This document shows positions 16,138-24,503 of a stretch of DNA of 30,146 nucleotides, one piece after another (the stretch's first letter is position 1; every line of letters begins with the position of its first letter). Position numbers and translations under genes: made by a program. The stretch spans positions 1 to 30,146 of the forward strand of contig CAKPZC010000025.1 in assembly GCA_934203355.1 (NCBI GenBank), written 5' to 3'. The notes under the pieces are model-generated. The model saw nothing but the letters and a program-made list of their open reading frames with translations, had not been told where the DNA came from and ran no database searches. The DNA comes from an uncultured Prevotella sp. Its GTDB lineage: Bacteria; Bacteroidota; Bacteroidia; Bacteroidales; Bacteroidaceae.

Positions 16138-16938
16138 CTAATTTCTGATGATATTTACCAACAATGAAGCCACAGACGTCAAGATGCTCACGAATGAGAA
16201 CCACAACGTCGTAGACTGACCAATAGCCGAGTTCTTAGCCTTCGTGCTGTTGGGCTCCACATAGATATAGTCGTTCTGCTGTACATAATAGTACGGCGAG
16301 TTTATCACATTGGCATCATTCAAATTGAGACGATGAGCCTCCTTCTGTCCGTTGCTGTTCTCACGGATCAGAAGCACATTGTCACGACGACCATAGATGG
16401 TGAGGTCGCCTGCCTGGGCGAGAGCCTCAAGCACGCTCATCTTTTCTGTAGAAACAGGAACGACCTTCGGTGTGGTCACTTCGCCTGCAACAGTCACACG
16501 ATAGCTCGACATACTAACCGTGACAACGGGGTTTTCTGTAGCAGCAAGATATGGCTGCACTTTCGACTTAATCAACGACTCGCACTCGTTCTTAGTGAGA
16601 CCTGCCACATGAAGAGCTCCAACAACAGGGAAGTTGATATTGCCTTCATTGTCGACAAGATACTGCAACAATGAGCCGGTTGTGCTTCCAAGACGGCCAT
16701 CGGTGCCGAGTGTGTTGGAAATCGAGAGGTTGAACGGCTTAGAAGTCTCAGGGTCTGAAGTGACAACGGTGATTGTCAGCAAGTCCTTCGGCATGATTCG
16801 GGCATCATAAAGTCCCTTTGATGCAGCAAGGCTTACTGAATCGATGTTTTGAAAATAAGCTACCTGTTTTGCCGCACTACATCCGTCCAGCAAAAACGCT
16901 ATTGCCATAAAGACAATGGGGATTAACAATTTCTTCAT
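16138..16938 (-). CDS. Polysaccharide biosynthesis/export lipoprotein (Wza-like)
   Basis: A 266-residue protein with a lipoprotein signal peptide, MKKLLIPIVFMAIAFLLDGC, giving a lipidated Cys20. The mature part begins with AKQVAYFQN and contains the Poly_export domain (about 40-130: YDARIMPKDLLTITV; NINFPVVGALHVAGLTKNE) and an SLBB-like domain (about 140-235: YRVTVAGEVTTPKVVPVSTE; QAGDLTIYGRRDNVLLIREN; YYYVQQNDYIYVEP). A C-terminal hydrophobic stretch (about 242-264) is a probable membrane helix, as in Wza, where such helices form the outer-membrane pore. It would export capsule or exopolysaccharide, but the usual Wzc partner is not next to it here. A good promoter lies upstream on the minus strand. 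Confidence 0.9.
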   Translation of the reverse strand: MKKLLIPIVFMAIAFLLDGCSAAKQVAYFQNIDSVSLAASKGLYDARIMPKDLLTITVVTSDPETSKPFNLSISNTLGTDGRLGSTTGSLLQYLVDNEGNINFPVVGALHVAGLTKNECESLIKSKVQPYLAATENPVVTVSMSSYRVTVAGEVTTPKVVPVSTEKMSVLEALAQAGDLTIYGRRDNVLLIRENSNGQKEAHRLNLNDANVINSPYYYVQQNDYIYVEPNSTKAKNSAIGQSTTLWFSFVSILTSVASLLVNIIRN

Positions 16939-16972
16939 AATATACGTTGCAACATAGTTTTGATTGGTTGTG

Positions 16973-17003
16973 CAAAGTTATTACTAATTTCTGATTCTGG
17001 CAA
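16973..17003 (-). promoter_or_regulatory. Bacteroidetes-type promoter for the export lipoprotein gene
   Basis: On the minus strand TTG (17003-17001), a 20-base spacer and TAACTTTG (16980-16973) match the TTTG/TAnnTTTG layout of Bacteroidetes housekeeping promoters. The start codon lies 34 bases further, giving a short leader. Confidence 0.65.
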
Positions 17004-17321
17004 GTTTTAAGAACATTTATTTTTAACCCACACGTAAAGTATTCTATTTGCACCAACCTCACATTGTTTTACAATTACAAATTGAGACAATATTCCACAT
17101 TATATAAATATAGAATCATACAAAAGCACGCAACATAGAATTATCAAAATGAAAGTGATTACACTCAATTACCACTAAGCACAAAGATATTCTACTTACA
17201 AAATGAAGCTATGATGTTAGAATTTGTTATTTTTAAGGGTCTAAAACCGAAATAATGTAATTTTGCCTTTTTATTCAAAGAAAAAGTCGGACAAAAATAT
17301 CACATTGTCATTATTTTATAT

Positions 17322-17329
17322 TAATTTTG
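17322..17329 (+). promoter_or_regulatory. Candidate -7 box for the asparaginase operon
   Basis: TAATTTTG matches TAnnTTTG and sits 24 bases before the ATG. The nearest upstream TTG (17305-17307) is too close for a normal -33 element (14-base spacer), so the promoter is only probable. Confidence 0.4.
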
Positions 17330-17353
17330 CTAACAAAATAAACAAATAACAGC

Positions 17354-18406
17354 ATGAACAACGATAAAGCCTACAAACGCCAAAACAAAGTGCTGCTTAT
17401 CTATACAGGCGGTACAATCGGAATGGGACTCAACCCACAGACAGGCGCTCTCGAACCGCTCGACTTCGACCACCTCGTGGCTAATCTGCCCGAGTTTGCC
17501 TATCTGCAAACTGAGATAGAGACATACCAATTCACTCCACCCATCGACTCTTCCGACATGTCGCTCAGACGATGGGCACAACTTGTGCGTATCGTTCACG
17601 AAAACTATGACACATACGACGGATTTGTCATATTGCACGGCACCGACACCATGGCATACACAGCAAGTGCTTTATCGTTTATGATGGAAAACCTCACAAA
17701 GCCTGTAGTGCTCACTGGCTCACAATTGCCAATAGGACAACTGCGCACCGATGGTAAGGAAAATTTGCTCACAAGTATTGAGCTTGCTGCCGCATACGAC
17801 GATGAGGGCCACGCAATTGTTCCCGAAGTGTGTGTCTTCTTCAATGGACGACTTCTGCGCGGCAACCGTTGCACGAAACAGAACGCCGACGGATTCGATG
17901 CCTTCAACTCCTTCAACTATCCACATTTGTGCGATGCTGGAATTGAATTCAACTTCAAGCCACATTATATATTAAAGCCCGACTTCACAAAGCCGATGAT
18001 TCCACACTATGCTATGGACCCCAACGTGGTGGTGTTCTCGCTGTTCCCGGGCATCCAACAGAACATTGTGCGCCATGTGCTCGAAGCTCCAGAGCTACGA
18101 GGCATTGTGATGCGTTCCTATGGAAGTGGTAACGCGCCACAGAAACCATGGTTGCAACAGCTGCTGCGCAATGCCACTAAACGCGGAGTGACTGTCGTAA
18201 ACATCAGCCAATGTGTGGCAGGTAGTGTGAAAATGGGACGATATGAAGCAAGTTGCCAACTGAAGGACGCAGGTATCGTCAGCGGATATGACTCCACTGT
18301 GGAAAGTGCAGTCACAAAACTGATGTTCCTTTTGGCGAAATACTCCGACTCCAACATCATAAGAAATCTAATGAACCGCAACCTGTGCGGAGAAATAACA
18401 AAATAA
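17354..18406 (+). CDS. ansA: L-asparaginase, type I (cytoplasmic)
   Basis: A 350-residue protein that hydrolyses L-asparagine to aspartate and ammonia. The first active-site segment is LLIYTGGTIGMG, with nucleophile T21 by comparison with the E. coli enzyme; the second is VILHGTDTMAYTASALSFM, with T97 and D98; K175 lies in LLRGNRCTKQNADGFDAF and completes the catalytic set. LTGSQLPIGQLRTDGKEN is characteristic of type I enzymes. There is no signal peptide, so the enzyme should be cytoplasmic. It is first in a plus-strand run; its TAA is followed directly by the ATG of the sulfatase-maturating enzyme gene, so the two are almost certainly co-transcribed. Confidence 0.94.
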   Translation: MNNDKAYKRQNKVLLIYTGGTIGMGLNPQTGALEPLDFDHLVANLPEFAYLQTEIETYQFTPPIDSSDMSLRRWAQLVRIVHENYDTYDGFVILHGTDTMAYTASALSFMMENLTKPVVLTGSQLPIGQLRTDGKENLLTSIELAAAYDDEGHAIVPEVCVFFNGRLLRGNRCTKQNADGFDAFNSFNYPHLCDAGIEFNFKPHYILKPDFTKPMIPHYAMDPNVVVFSLFPGIQQNIVRHVLEAPELRGIVMRSYGSGNAPQKPWLQQLLRNATKRGVTVVNISQCVAGSVKMGRYEASCQLKDAGIVSGYDSTVESAVTKLMFLLAKYSDSNIIRNLMNRNLCGEITK

Positions 18407-19627
18407 ATGCAAACAACAAATCCATTTGCCCGCCCAGTCTACATGATGGCAAAAACGGCGGGCAGCCTTTGCAACCTCAGATGTAAGTACTGCTATTATC
18501 TCGAAAAGGCAAAACTCTATGACAACAACGAGAAACACGTAATGAGCGACCAAATGCTCGAACGATTCACCAAGCAATACATCGAGGCACAAACTTCACA
18601 GGACGTAATGTTCACATGGCACGGAGGCGAGACGCTCATGAGGCCAATATCATTCTATAAAAAAGCTCTGAGGTTTCAGCAACTGTATGGTAAGGGCCGA
18701 CGCATTGCCAATTGCATACAGACCAACGCCACACTACTCAACGACGACTGGTGCAAATTCTTTAGAGACAACAACTTCCTTGTAGGTGTCTCTATCGACG
18801 GACCGCAAGAATTCCACGATGCTTACCGGCTTTCGACCGACGGACGCCCAACATGGAACCAGGTAATGAGGGGAATACGACTGCTTAACCAATACCACGT
18901 GGAATGGAACGCGCTTGCAGTTGTCAACAACCTCAACGTGGAGCATCCGCATGAGTTCTACCAATTCTTCAAGGACATTCGTTGCCAGTTCATACAGTTC
19001 ACACCTATCGTGGAACGCATCGTTGACAACCGCAACGACGGACTGACACTGGCTCCTGGCATGGAGGAGGGAGGACGCATGGCAGACTTCAGCATCACAC
19101 CTGAACAATGGGGAAGATTTCTATGCGAGATTTTCGATGAGTGGGTGCGCCATGATGTTGGAACATACTTCATACAGACTTTCGACGCCACACTCGCCAA
19201 CTGGGTTGGGGTTGCACCGGGAATATGCTCTCTGTCCAAGGAGTGCGGCCACGCTGGCATAATGGAATATAACGGCGACGTGTACTCATGCGACCACTTT
19301 GTATATCCAGAGCATATGCTCGGCAACCTGCGCCACAAGACTATCACAGAGATGATGTACTCTGATAAACAACGCCAGTTTGCAAAGATGAAGACCGAAA
19401 TGTTGCCCAAGCAATGCCACGAATGCGACTTCCTTTTTGCTTGCCATGGCGAATGTCCTAAAAACAGATTTGTTAAAGACCACTATGGCAACCCTGGACT
19501 CAACTATCTATGCAAGGGCTACCACATGTTCTTCCAGCACGTAAAGCCATATATGGACTTTATGAAGGGTGAGCTTGCTGCTCAACGACCACCTGCTAAT
19601 GTGATGAACTTTGTAATCGAGAAGTAA
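18407..19627 (+). CDS. Anaerobic sulfatase-maturating enzyme (radical SAM, SPASM domain)
   Basis: A 406-residue radical SAM protein. AGSLCNLRCKYCYY has the CxxxCxxC cluster motif (C22, C26, C29) that binds the AdoMet-cleaving 4Fe-4S cluster. FTWHGGETLMRP and VSIDGPQEFHDAYR are typical of the anSME/AslB/SkfB branch. The C-terminal SPASM region supplies eight further cysteines (274, 280, 295, 337, 340, 346, 350, 369), the number needed for two auxiliary clusters. The enzyme converts an active-site Cys or Ser of sulfatases to formylglycine without oxygen. No sulfatase gene is in the window, so it would act on sulfatases encoded elsewhere, for example on sulfated host glycans. It begins directly after the asparaginase stop codon. 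A maturase for another peptide substrate is a less likely alternative. Confidence 0.88.
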   Translation: MQTTNPFARPVYMMAKTAGSLCNLRCKYCYYLEKAKLYDNNEKHVMSDQMLERFTKQYIEAQTSQDVMFTWHGGETLMRPISFYKKALRFQQLYGKGRRIANCIQTNATLLNDDWCKFFRDNNFLVGVSIDGPQEFHDAYRLSTDGRPTWNQVMRGIRLLNQYHVEWNALAVVNNLNVEHPHEFYQFFKDIRCQFIQFTPIVERIVDNRNDGLTLAPGMEEGGRMADFSITPEQWGRFLCEIFDEWVRHDVGTYFIQTFDATLANWVGVAPGICSLSKECGHAGIMEYNGDVYSCDHFVYPEHMLGNLRHKTITEMMYSDKQRQFAKMKTEMLPKQCHECDFLFACHGECPKNRFVKDHYGNPGLNYLCKGYHMFFQHVKPYMDFMKGELAAQRPPANVMNFVIEK

Positions 19628-19663
19628 GACATAACAAACTTAAGAAATATATAAACATAATAA

Positions 19664-20632
19664 ATGGACAAGAAGAACTTACGCATTGTGTTTATGGGAA
19701 CACCCGAGTTTGCAGTTGGCTCGCTTGAGCGACTTGTTGAGGGTGGCTACAACGTGGTGGCTGTCGTCACACAGCCCGATAAACCAGTAGGAAGACACGG
19801 CTCTGTGCTGCAAGCCTCTGCTGTCAAGAAATATGCACTCGAACACAATCTGCCGGTATTGCAACCAGTAAAGATGAAGGATCCGGAATTTGTGGAACAA
19901 CTGCGCTCATATAACGCCGACTTGCAGGTGGTGGTGGCATTCCGCATGTTACCTGAGGTGATATGGGACATGCCTCGGTTTGGCACTTTCAATGTTCATG
20001 CTGCATTGCTGCCGCAATATCGCGGAGCTGCTCCTATCAACTGGGCGGTAATTAACGGCGAGACAAAAACAGGTGTCACTACCTTCTTTCTCGACCACGA
20101 CATTGACACGGGACGCATCATAACACAAAGGGAGTTTCCCATTCCCGATGATGCAGATGTGGAATATGTTTACGACGGACTTATGGCTCTTGGCGCAGAA
20201 ATATGCCAGGACACTGTCGACCTTGTCATTGAAACCGATGGTAATGTGCCCTCGCAACCGCAGAAGGAAAACGAAAACTTGAAGGCAGCACCTAAGATTT
20301 TCAAGGAAACATGCGAAATAAAATGGCAACAACCTGCCAAGAAAATCTACGATTTTGTGCGCGGACTAAGCCCCTACCCCGGTACATGGACCACACTTGC
20401 ACACAAAGACAACCAACAGACTTCTGTTCTTAAGGTTTTCAAGACTGCAAAAACTGGTAACAGCTGCATCGAAACACCGGGCACACTTAAAACCGAACAC
20501 GGACACCTTCTTGTTGCTACTGCCGACGAATGGCTCGACATTATCGAGCTACAGGCTGCCGGCAAAAAACGTATGGCAACAAAAGATTTTCTTAACGGAT
20601 TCAAAAACGCACACGAATACGAATTAAGATAG
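19664..20632 (+). CDS. fmt: Methionyl-tRNA formyltransferase
   Basis: A 322-residue protein that formylates initiator Met-tRNA using 10-formyltetrahydrofolate. The N-terminal formyltransferase domain (about 5-200) starts LRIVFMGTPEFAVGSLERL and has the catalytic triad by position: N110 and H112 in GTFNVHAALLPQYRGAAPIN and D148 in DHDIDTGRII. QPDKPVGRHG is the substrate loop typical of Fmt. The C-terminal tRNA-binding domain (about 210-322) includes FVRGLSPYPGTWT. It follows the sulfatase-maturating enzyme gene by 36 bases and is followed by a strong terminator, so it is probably the last gene of the asparaginase operon. Confidence 0.96.
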   Translation: MDKKNLRIVFMGTPEFAVGSLERLVEGGYNVVAVVTQPDKPVGRHGSVLQASAVKKYALEHNLPVLQPVKMKDPEFVEQLRSYNADLQVVVAFRMLPEVIWDMPRFGTFNVHAALLPQYRGAAPINWAVINGETKTGVTTFFLDHDIDTGRIITQREFPIPDDADVEYVYDGLMALGAEICQDTVDLVIETDGNVPSQPQKENENLKAAPKIFKETCEIKWQQPAKKIYDFVRGLSPYPGTWTTLAHKDNQQTSVLKVFKTAKTGNSCIETPGTLKTEHGHLLVATADEWLDIIELQAAGKKRMATKDFLNGFKNAHEYELR

Positions 20633-20684
20633 TCGGCAGACGACTTCTGCCCAAGCTGGACAAAATGCCGACTGAATTTATTAG

Positions 20685-20741
20685 AAAAACACATACAACT
20701 TTGATGACAATATCGTGAAAGTTGTATGTGTTTTTCTTTTT
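20685..20741 (+). terminator. Strong terminator after fmt
   Basis: AAAAACACATACAACTTT (20685-20702) pairs perfectly over 18 bases with AAAGTTGTATGTGTTTTT (20718-20735), with a 15-base loop, and further T follow to 20742. The A-run before the stem would let it work on the minus strand too. Confidence 0.93.
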
Positions 20742-20853
20742 TCACAAAAAAAACTACAATTCCACATTAAACCATCCATTTCATTCTTGCGTCTATATTA
20801 ACGTTGAGCAAAACAACATATAGAATAAATCACAACAAAAACAAGAATCAAGA

Positions 20854-23823
20854 ATGAAACAGTTTTTATTTTCTCTTCTCTTCCTTCTTGCCGCAACTGG
20901 TGCCATGGCGCAACAGCGTTATATAACTGGTACAATAACCGATCGCGACACCAAGGAATACATGGAACAAACTGCCGTACAATTGCTACGTGGCGACAGC
21001 TCGTATGTTGCGGGAACTGTCACCGATGCCAATGGAGCATTCCGACTACAAGCACCCAAAAACGGCAAATATATTGTGAAACTATCGAGTGTTGGCTACA
21101 AGACAAGCTATCACAACGTGAACGTGAATGCCGACAAGGACACCAATCTGGGCAACATAATGTTCGCCTCGACAGCTATTGCGCTCAAGGGCACCACCGT
21201 AACGGCACAAGCAGCCAAGGTTGTTCTTAAGAAGGATACATTTATATATAATGCCACGGCATTCCGCACACCCGAAGGCTCAACAATCGAGGAACTCGTG
21301 AAACGTCTGCCGGGAGCACAAGTCGACGACGACGGCAAGATAACTGTCAACGGCAAGGAAGTGAAGAAAATCAAAGTCGACGGCAAGGAGTTTATGGTGG
21401 GCGACACCAAGACTGCCATGAAGAACCTGCCGACAAGCATTATCGACAAGATAAAAGCCTACGACGAGAAGAGCGATCTCGCTAAAGTGACTGGCATAGA
21501 CGACGGCAACGAAGAGACGGTGCTCGACTTCGGTATAAAGAAAGGTATGAACCGGGGCGTATTCGCTAATGCCGACGCTTCTTACGGAACCAACGACCGA
21601 TATGCCGAAAGGTTTATGGGAGCCACATTCACCGACAAATTGAGGGTGATGGGATTCGCCTCGTTCAACAATACTAATGATATGGGATTCCCAGGTGGAG
21701 GCGGACGTGGATCGTTCGGACGTGGACGCAATGGTCTAAACACATCAAAGATGCTTGGCACCAATTTCAACTACGACAACGGCAAGACTTTCGCATGGAA
21801 CGGCTCTGTGCGCTGGAATCATAACAACAGCGACACACGCACAAAGTCGGCATCCGAAAACTTTGTCAGCTCATCGTCGTCATTTGCCAACTCTCTTAAC
21901 CATAGTTTTACACGTAGCGACTCGTGGAACGCTCGAATGAGGTTTGAATGGAAACCCGACACTATGACCAACATCCTCTTCCGTCCTAACATGTCGATTT
22001 CCTACAACGACGGACGTTCAACAGCCAACTCGGCACAATTCAACGACGACCCTTACTCATATGTATCCGACCCTCTCTCTGCCGACGCAATAAAAGAATT
22101 GGCTAAAAACGGAAAGATGGTGAACACGTCGTCTACCAACTCCATAAGCTACTCCAACTCAAAGAAGTTCGGAGGTATGCTGCAAATAAACCGCAAACTT
22201 GGCAACAAGGGACGCAACGTGACACTGCGGGGCGACTTTAGCTACACAGACGGCGACTCTAAGTCATTGTCGGCAAACAACGTGCATCTATACCAAATAT
22301 TCAACCAGCTAGGCAACGACTCTACTTATCAGACCAACCGCTACAACGTGACGCCTACAAAGAATTACACCTACTCTTTGCAGACAACATACAGCGAACC
22401 GCTATGGAAGGCTACATTCCTGCAACTGAGCTATAAGTTCAACTACTCATACTCCAAGAGCGACCGCGCCACATACAACTTCTCAAACATGGGCGAGGAC
22501 TTCTTTGCAGGCTTGACTCCACAATATCGACAGTGGGATTCATGGCTATCGCGTCTCGACCGTCCATACACAGAATATGAAGATGAGTCGCTATCGCGCT
22601 ACTCTGAATATCGCAACTATACTCACGACATCGACCTTATGACGCGCATGTTGCGACAGAAATACCAACTCAACTTTGGTGTAAAGGTACAGCCGCAGAC
22701 ATCGAAGTTCATACAGGACTATCAAGGTGTGCACACCGACACTGTGCGCAATGTCGTCAACATCACTCCGACTCTTGACTTCCGCTATAGGTTCTCTAAC
22801 GTGAGCCAACTGCGCATCAACTATCGTGGCACTACGGCGCAACCATCGATGACCGACCTGCTCGACATCACCGACGACAGCGACCCGCTCAACATTACCA
22901 AGGGTAACCCAGGACTGAAGCCATCGTTCACCAATAACTTCCGAGCTGAGTATAACAACTACATACAAAAGCGACAAATGGCAATAATGGCAAGCCTCAA
23001 CTACTCTAACACACGAAACAGCATTGGCTACAAGGTGACTTACGACGAGACTACCGGAGGACGCATTACACGACCTGAAAACATCAACGGCAACTGGAAT
23101 GCTGGCGGTATGTTGATATTCAATATGGCTATCGACACAACTGGCTACTGGAACATCAACACCTTTACCAACGTCGATCACCAGAACCGCGTGGGTTATC
23201 TCTCGCTAAACAGAAACGCCGACTCACAAAGAAATATTACAAAGTCGACTACTCTCGGCGAACGACTCGGAGTAAGCTACCGCAACTCATGGCTCGAAGT
23301 TGAGCTCGATGGTTCTATGAACTATATGCACTCGCGCAATAATCTGCAAGCTGTGTCAAATCTCGACACATGGCAGTTTGCCTACGGAGGAACAATAATC
23401 CTCACCGCACCGTGGGGCACAAGTCTATCAACCGACTTACACCAAAACTCACGTCGTGGCTATTCCGACAACTCGATGAACACCAACGAGCTTATATGGA
23501 ACGCTCAACTGTCGCAGAGTTTCCTGCGTGGCAAAGCTCTGACTGTGTCGCTACAGATGTACGACATACTTAAAAACCAGAGTAACTTCTCGCGCACGGT
23601 GTCAGCAATGAGCCGCAGCGACATTGAATACAACTCTATTAACAGCTATGCCATGCTCCACGTCATCTACCGACTTAACGTATTCGGCGGCAAACAGGCA
23701 CGACGCGACAATCGTATGCCCGGAAACCCACATGGATATGGACCGGGACAATTTGGCGGCAGACGTCCACCAATGGGACCCATACCTATGGGCGGTGGTC
23801 GTCGACCGCATATGATGTACTGA
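20854..23823 (+). CDS. Outer-membrane beta-barrel protein (CarboxypepD_reg-like, OMP_b-brl/TonB-receptor-like)
   Basis: A 989-residue protein. A signal peptide (MKQFLFSLLFLLAATGAMA, cleavage after residue 19) leads into a carboxypeptidase-regulatory-like beta domain (about 20-105: YITGTITDRDTKEYMEQTAV; FRLQAPKNGKYIVKLSSVGY). A plug-like segment (about 120-225) has GSTIEELVKRLPGAQVDDDG. The rest is a large barrel of alternating strands rich in Asn, Ser, Tyr and Trp, fitting the OMP_b-brl_3 family. Odd features are a Gly/Arg-rich insert, GFPGGGGRGSFGRGRNG (278-294), and a 45-residue tail rich in Gly, Pro, Arg and His (945-989). No SusD-like gene is adjacent, so a classical glycan-uptake pair is unlikely; its cargo is unknown. 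The stop codon lies at the edge of a 48-base palindrome shared with the converging gene. Confidence 0.85.
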   Translation: MKQFLFSLLFLLAATGAMAQQRYITGTITDRDTKEYMEQTAVQLLRGDSSYVAGTVTDANGAFRLQAPKNGKYIVKLSSVGYKTSYHNVNVNADKDTNLGNIMFASTAIALKGTTVTAQAAKVVLKKDTFIYNATAFRTPEGSTIEELVKRLPGAQVDDDGKITVNGKEVKKIKVDGKEFMVGDTKTAMKNLPTSIIDKIKAYDEKSDLAKVTGIDDGNEETVLDFGIKKGMNRGVFANADASYGTNDRYAERFMGATFTDKLRVMGFASFNNTNDMGFPGGGGRGSFGRGRNGLNTSKMLGTNFNYDNGKTFAWNGSVRWNHNNSDTRTKSASENFVSSSSSFANSLNHSFTRSDSWNARMRFEWKPDTMTNILFRPNMSISYNDGRSTANSAQFNDDPYSYVSDPLSADAIKELAKNGKMVNTSSTNSISYSNSKKFGGMLQINRKLGNKGRNVTLRGDFSYTDGDSKSLSANNVHLYQIFNQLGNDSTYQTNRYNVTPTKNYTYSLQTTYSEPLWKATFLQLSYKFNYSYSKSDRATYNFSNMGEDFFAGLTPQYRQWDSWLSRLDRPYTEYEDESLSRYSEYRNYTHDIDLMTRMLRQKYQLNFGVKVQPQTSKFIQDYQGVHTDTVRNVVNITPTLDFRYRFSNVSQLRINYRGTTAQPSMTDLLDITDDSDPLNITKGNPGLKPSFTNNFRAEYNNYIQKRQMAIMASLNYSNTRNSIGYKVTYDETTGGRITRPENINGNWNAGGMLIFNMAIDTTGYWNINTFTNVDHQNRVGYLSLNRNADSQRNITKSTTLGERLGVSYRNSWLEVELDGSMNYMHSRNNLQAVSNLDTWQFAYGGTIILTAPWGTSLSTDLHQNSRRGYSDNSMNTNELIWNAQLSQSFLRGKALTVSLQMYDILKNQSNFSRTVSAMSRSDIEYNSINSYAMLHVIYRLNVFGGKQARRDNRMPGNPHGYGPGQFGGRRPPMGPIPMGGGRRPHMMY

Positions 23824-23870
23824 TAAAAACAAGTTTCGCATGCCAATTGGCATGCGAAACTTGTTTTTAT
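23823..23870. terminator. 48-base perfect palindrome, bidirectional terminator
   Basis: The sequence is exactly self-complementary about a centre between 23846 and 23847 (inner part CATGCCAATTGGCATG). Its outer arms are A-runs and T-runs, as in a terminator working both ways. Its left end contains the last base of the barrel-protein stop codon (TGA, 23821-23823) and its right end contains the stop codon of the converging DUF4230 gene (23867-23869). Confidence 0.9.
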
Positions 23871-24496
23871 TCCACTTTTATCTTCTCATATCCCATACCT
23901 CGCAGCATCTGCTCAAACTGAGCCTTGCCATTAGTGCGTGCCGTGGCATAATTACGCTTGGTCAGACACCGCCGCCGCATGAGTAACGCGGCACGTTCAT
24001 ACATCGCCTTACGGTCTTGATGACTCCATTTGCCAGTCTCAATAAACGACCGTGTGCGTGCCTCGTCAATAAAGTTATTGTCGAGCAATCTTACAGGTGG
24101 CAATATTGCCCGCAACGTGTCGCCTTCCATAGCAAGCCACCCCTCATGAGCCTCCTTCATATTGATGCCCAAACGCAACGTGCCATAGTATATGCGCACA
24201 AGTTCGTCGTCGGAGAAGAATCCGCGACGCACGGTGTCGACAAGTTCCTCGTCGTTTATCTCCAAAAATGCCCACTCGCCTATCTGTTCTATCGACCTTA
24301 TCTGCGACGGCGTTATGTCTATCTTGTCGTTTTTCACGACCTCTACTGGTGTAGAGGTGGATGCCACCTTATATATATAATGACGCGCCACAAGCACCAC
24401 CGCCACCACCACAACAGCCACGAGCAATATCTTTATTATAAGCACTCGTAGCGGCATCGGCAACCTGTAAAACTTATTGTTCTGCTTGTTGTTCAT
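23867..24496 (-). CDS. DUF4230 family protein, membrane-anchored
   Basis: A 209-residue protein with one N-terminal membrane helix (about 17-41: LRVLIIKILLVAVVVVAVVL) and the rest presumably outside the cytoplasm. The body matches DUF4230 as I know it: ITPSQIRSIEQIGEWAFLEI, then DDELVRIYYGTLRLGINM, LPPVRLLDNNFIDEARTRSF and QFEQMLRGMGYEKIKVE. The function of the family is unknown. Seven bases separate it from a second DUF4230 gene upstream, so the two form an operon from one promoter near 25220. The last codons overlap the palindromic terminator shared with the barrel gene. Confidence in the gene is high and in the family name good. Confidence 0.8.
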   Translation of the reverse strand: MNNKQNNKFYRLPMPLRVLIIKILLVAVVVVAVVLVARHYIYKVASTSTPVEVVKNDKIDITPSQIRSIEQIGEWAFLEINDEELVDTVRRGFFSDDELVRIYYGTLRLGINMKEAHEGWLAMEGDTLRAILPPVRLLDNNFIDEARTRSFIETGKWSHQDRKAMYERAALLMRRRCLTKRNYATARTNGKAQFEQMLRGMGYEKIKVE

Positions 24497-24503
24497 AATC
24501 CTG

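Larger units (their letters stand above)
16939..17353. other. AT-rich divergent intergenic region
   Basis: This 415-base region separates the divergent export and asparaginase genes. It holds a promoter for each (listed separately). A further TAATTTTG box occurs at 17258-17265 on the plus strand without a clear -33 partner. Apart from these I see no gene, strong hairpin or tandem repeat. Confidence 0.6.

Noticed and set aside
20854..23823. SusC of a polysaccharide utilisation locus
   Set aside because: No SusD-like, glycosidase or regulator gene is adjacent, and the barrel looks like the OMP_b-brl_3 type with an unusual tail.
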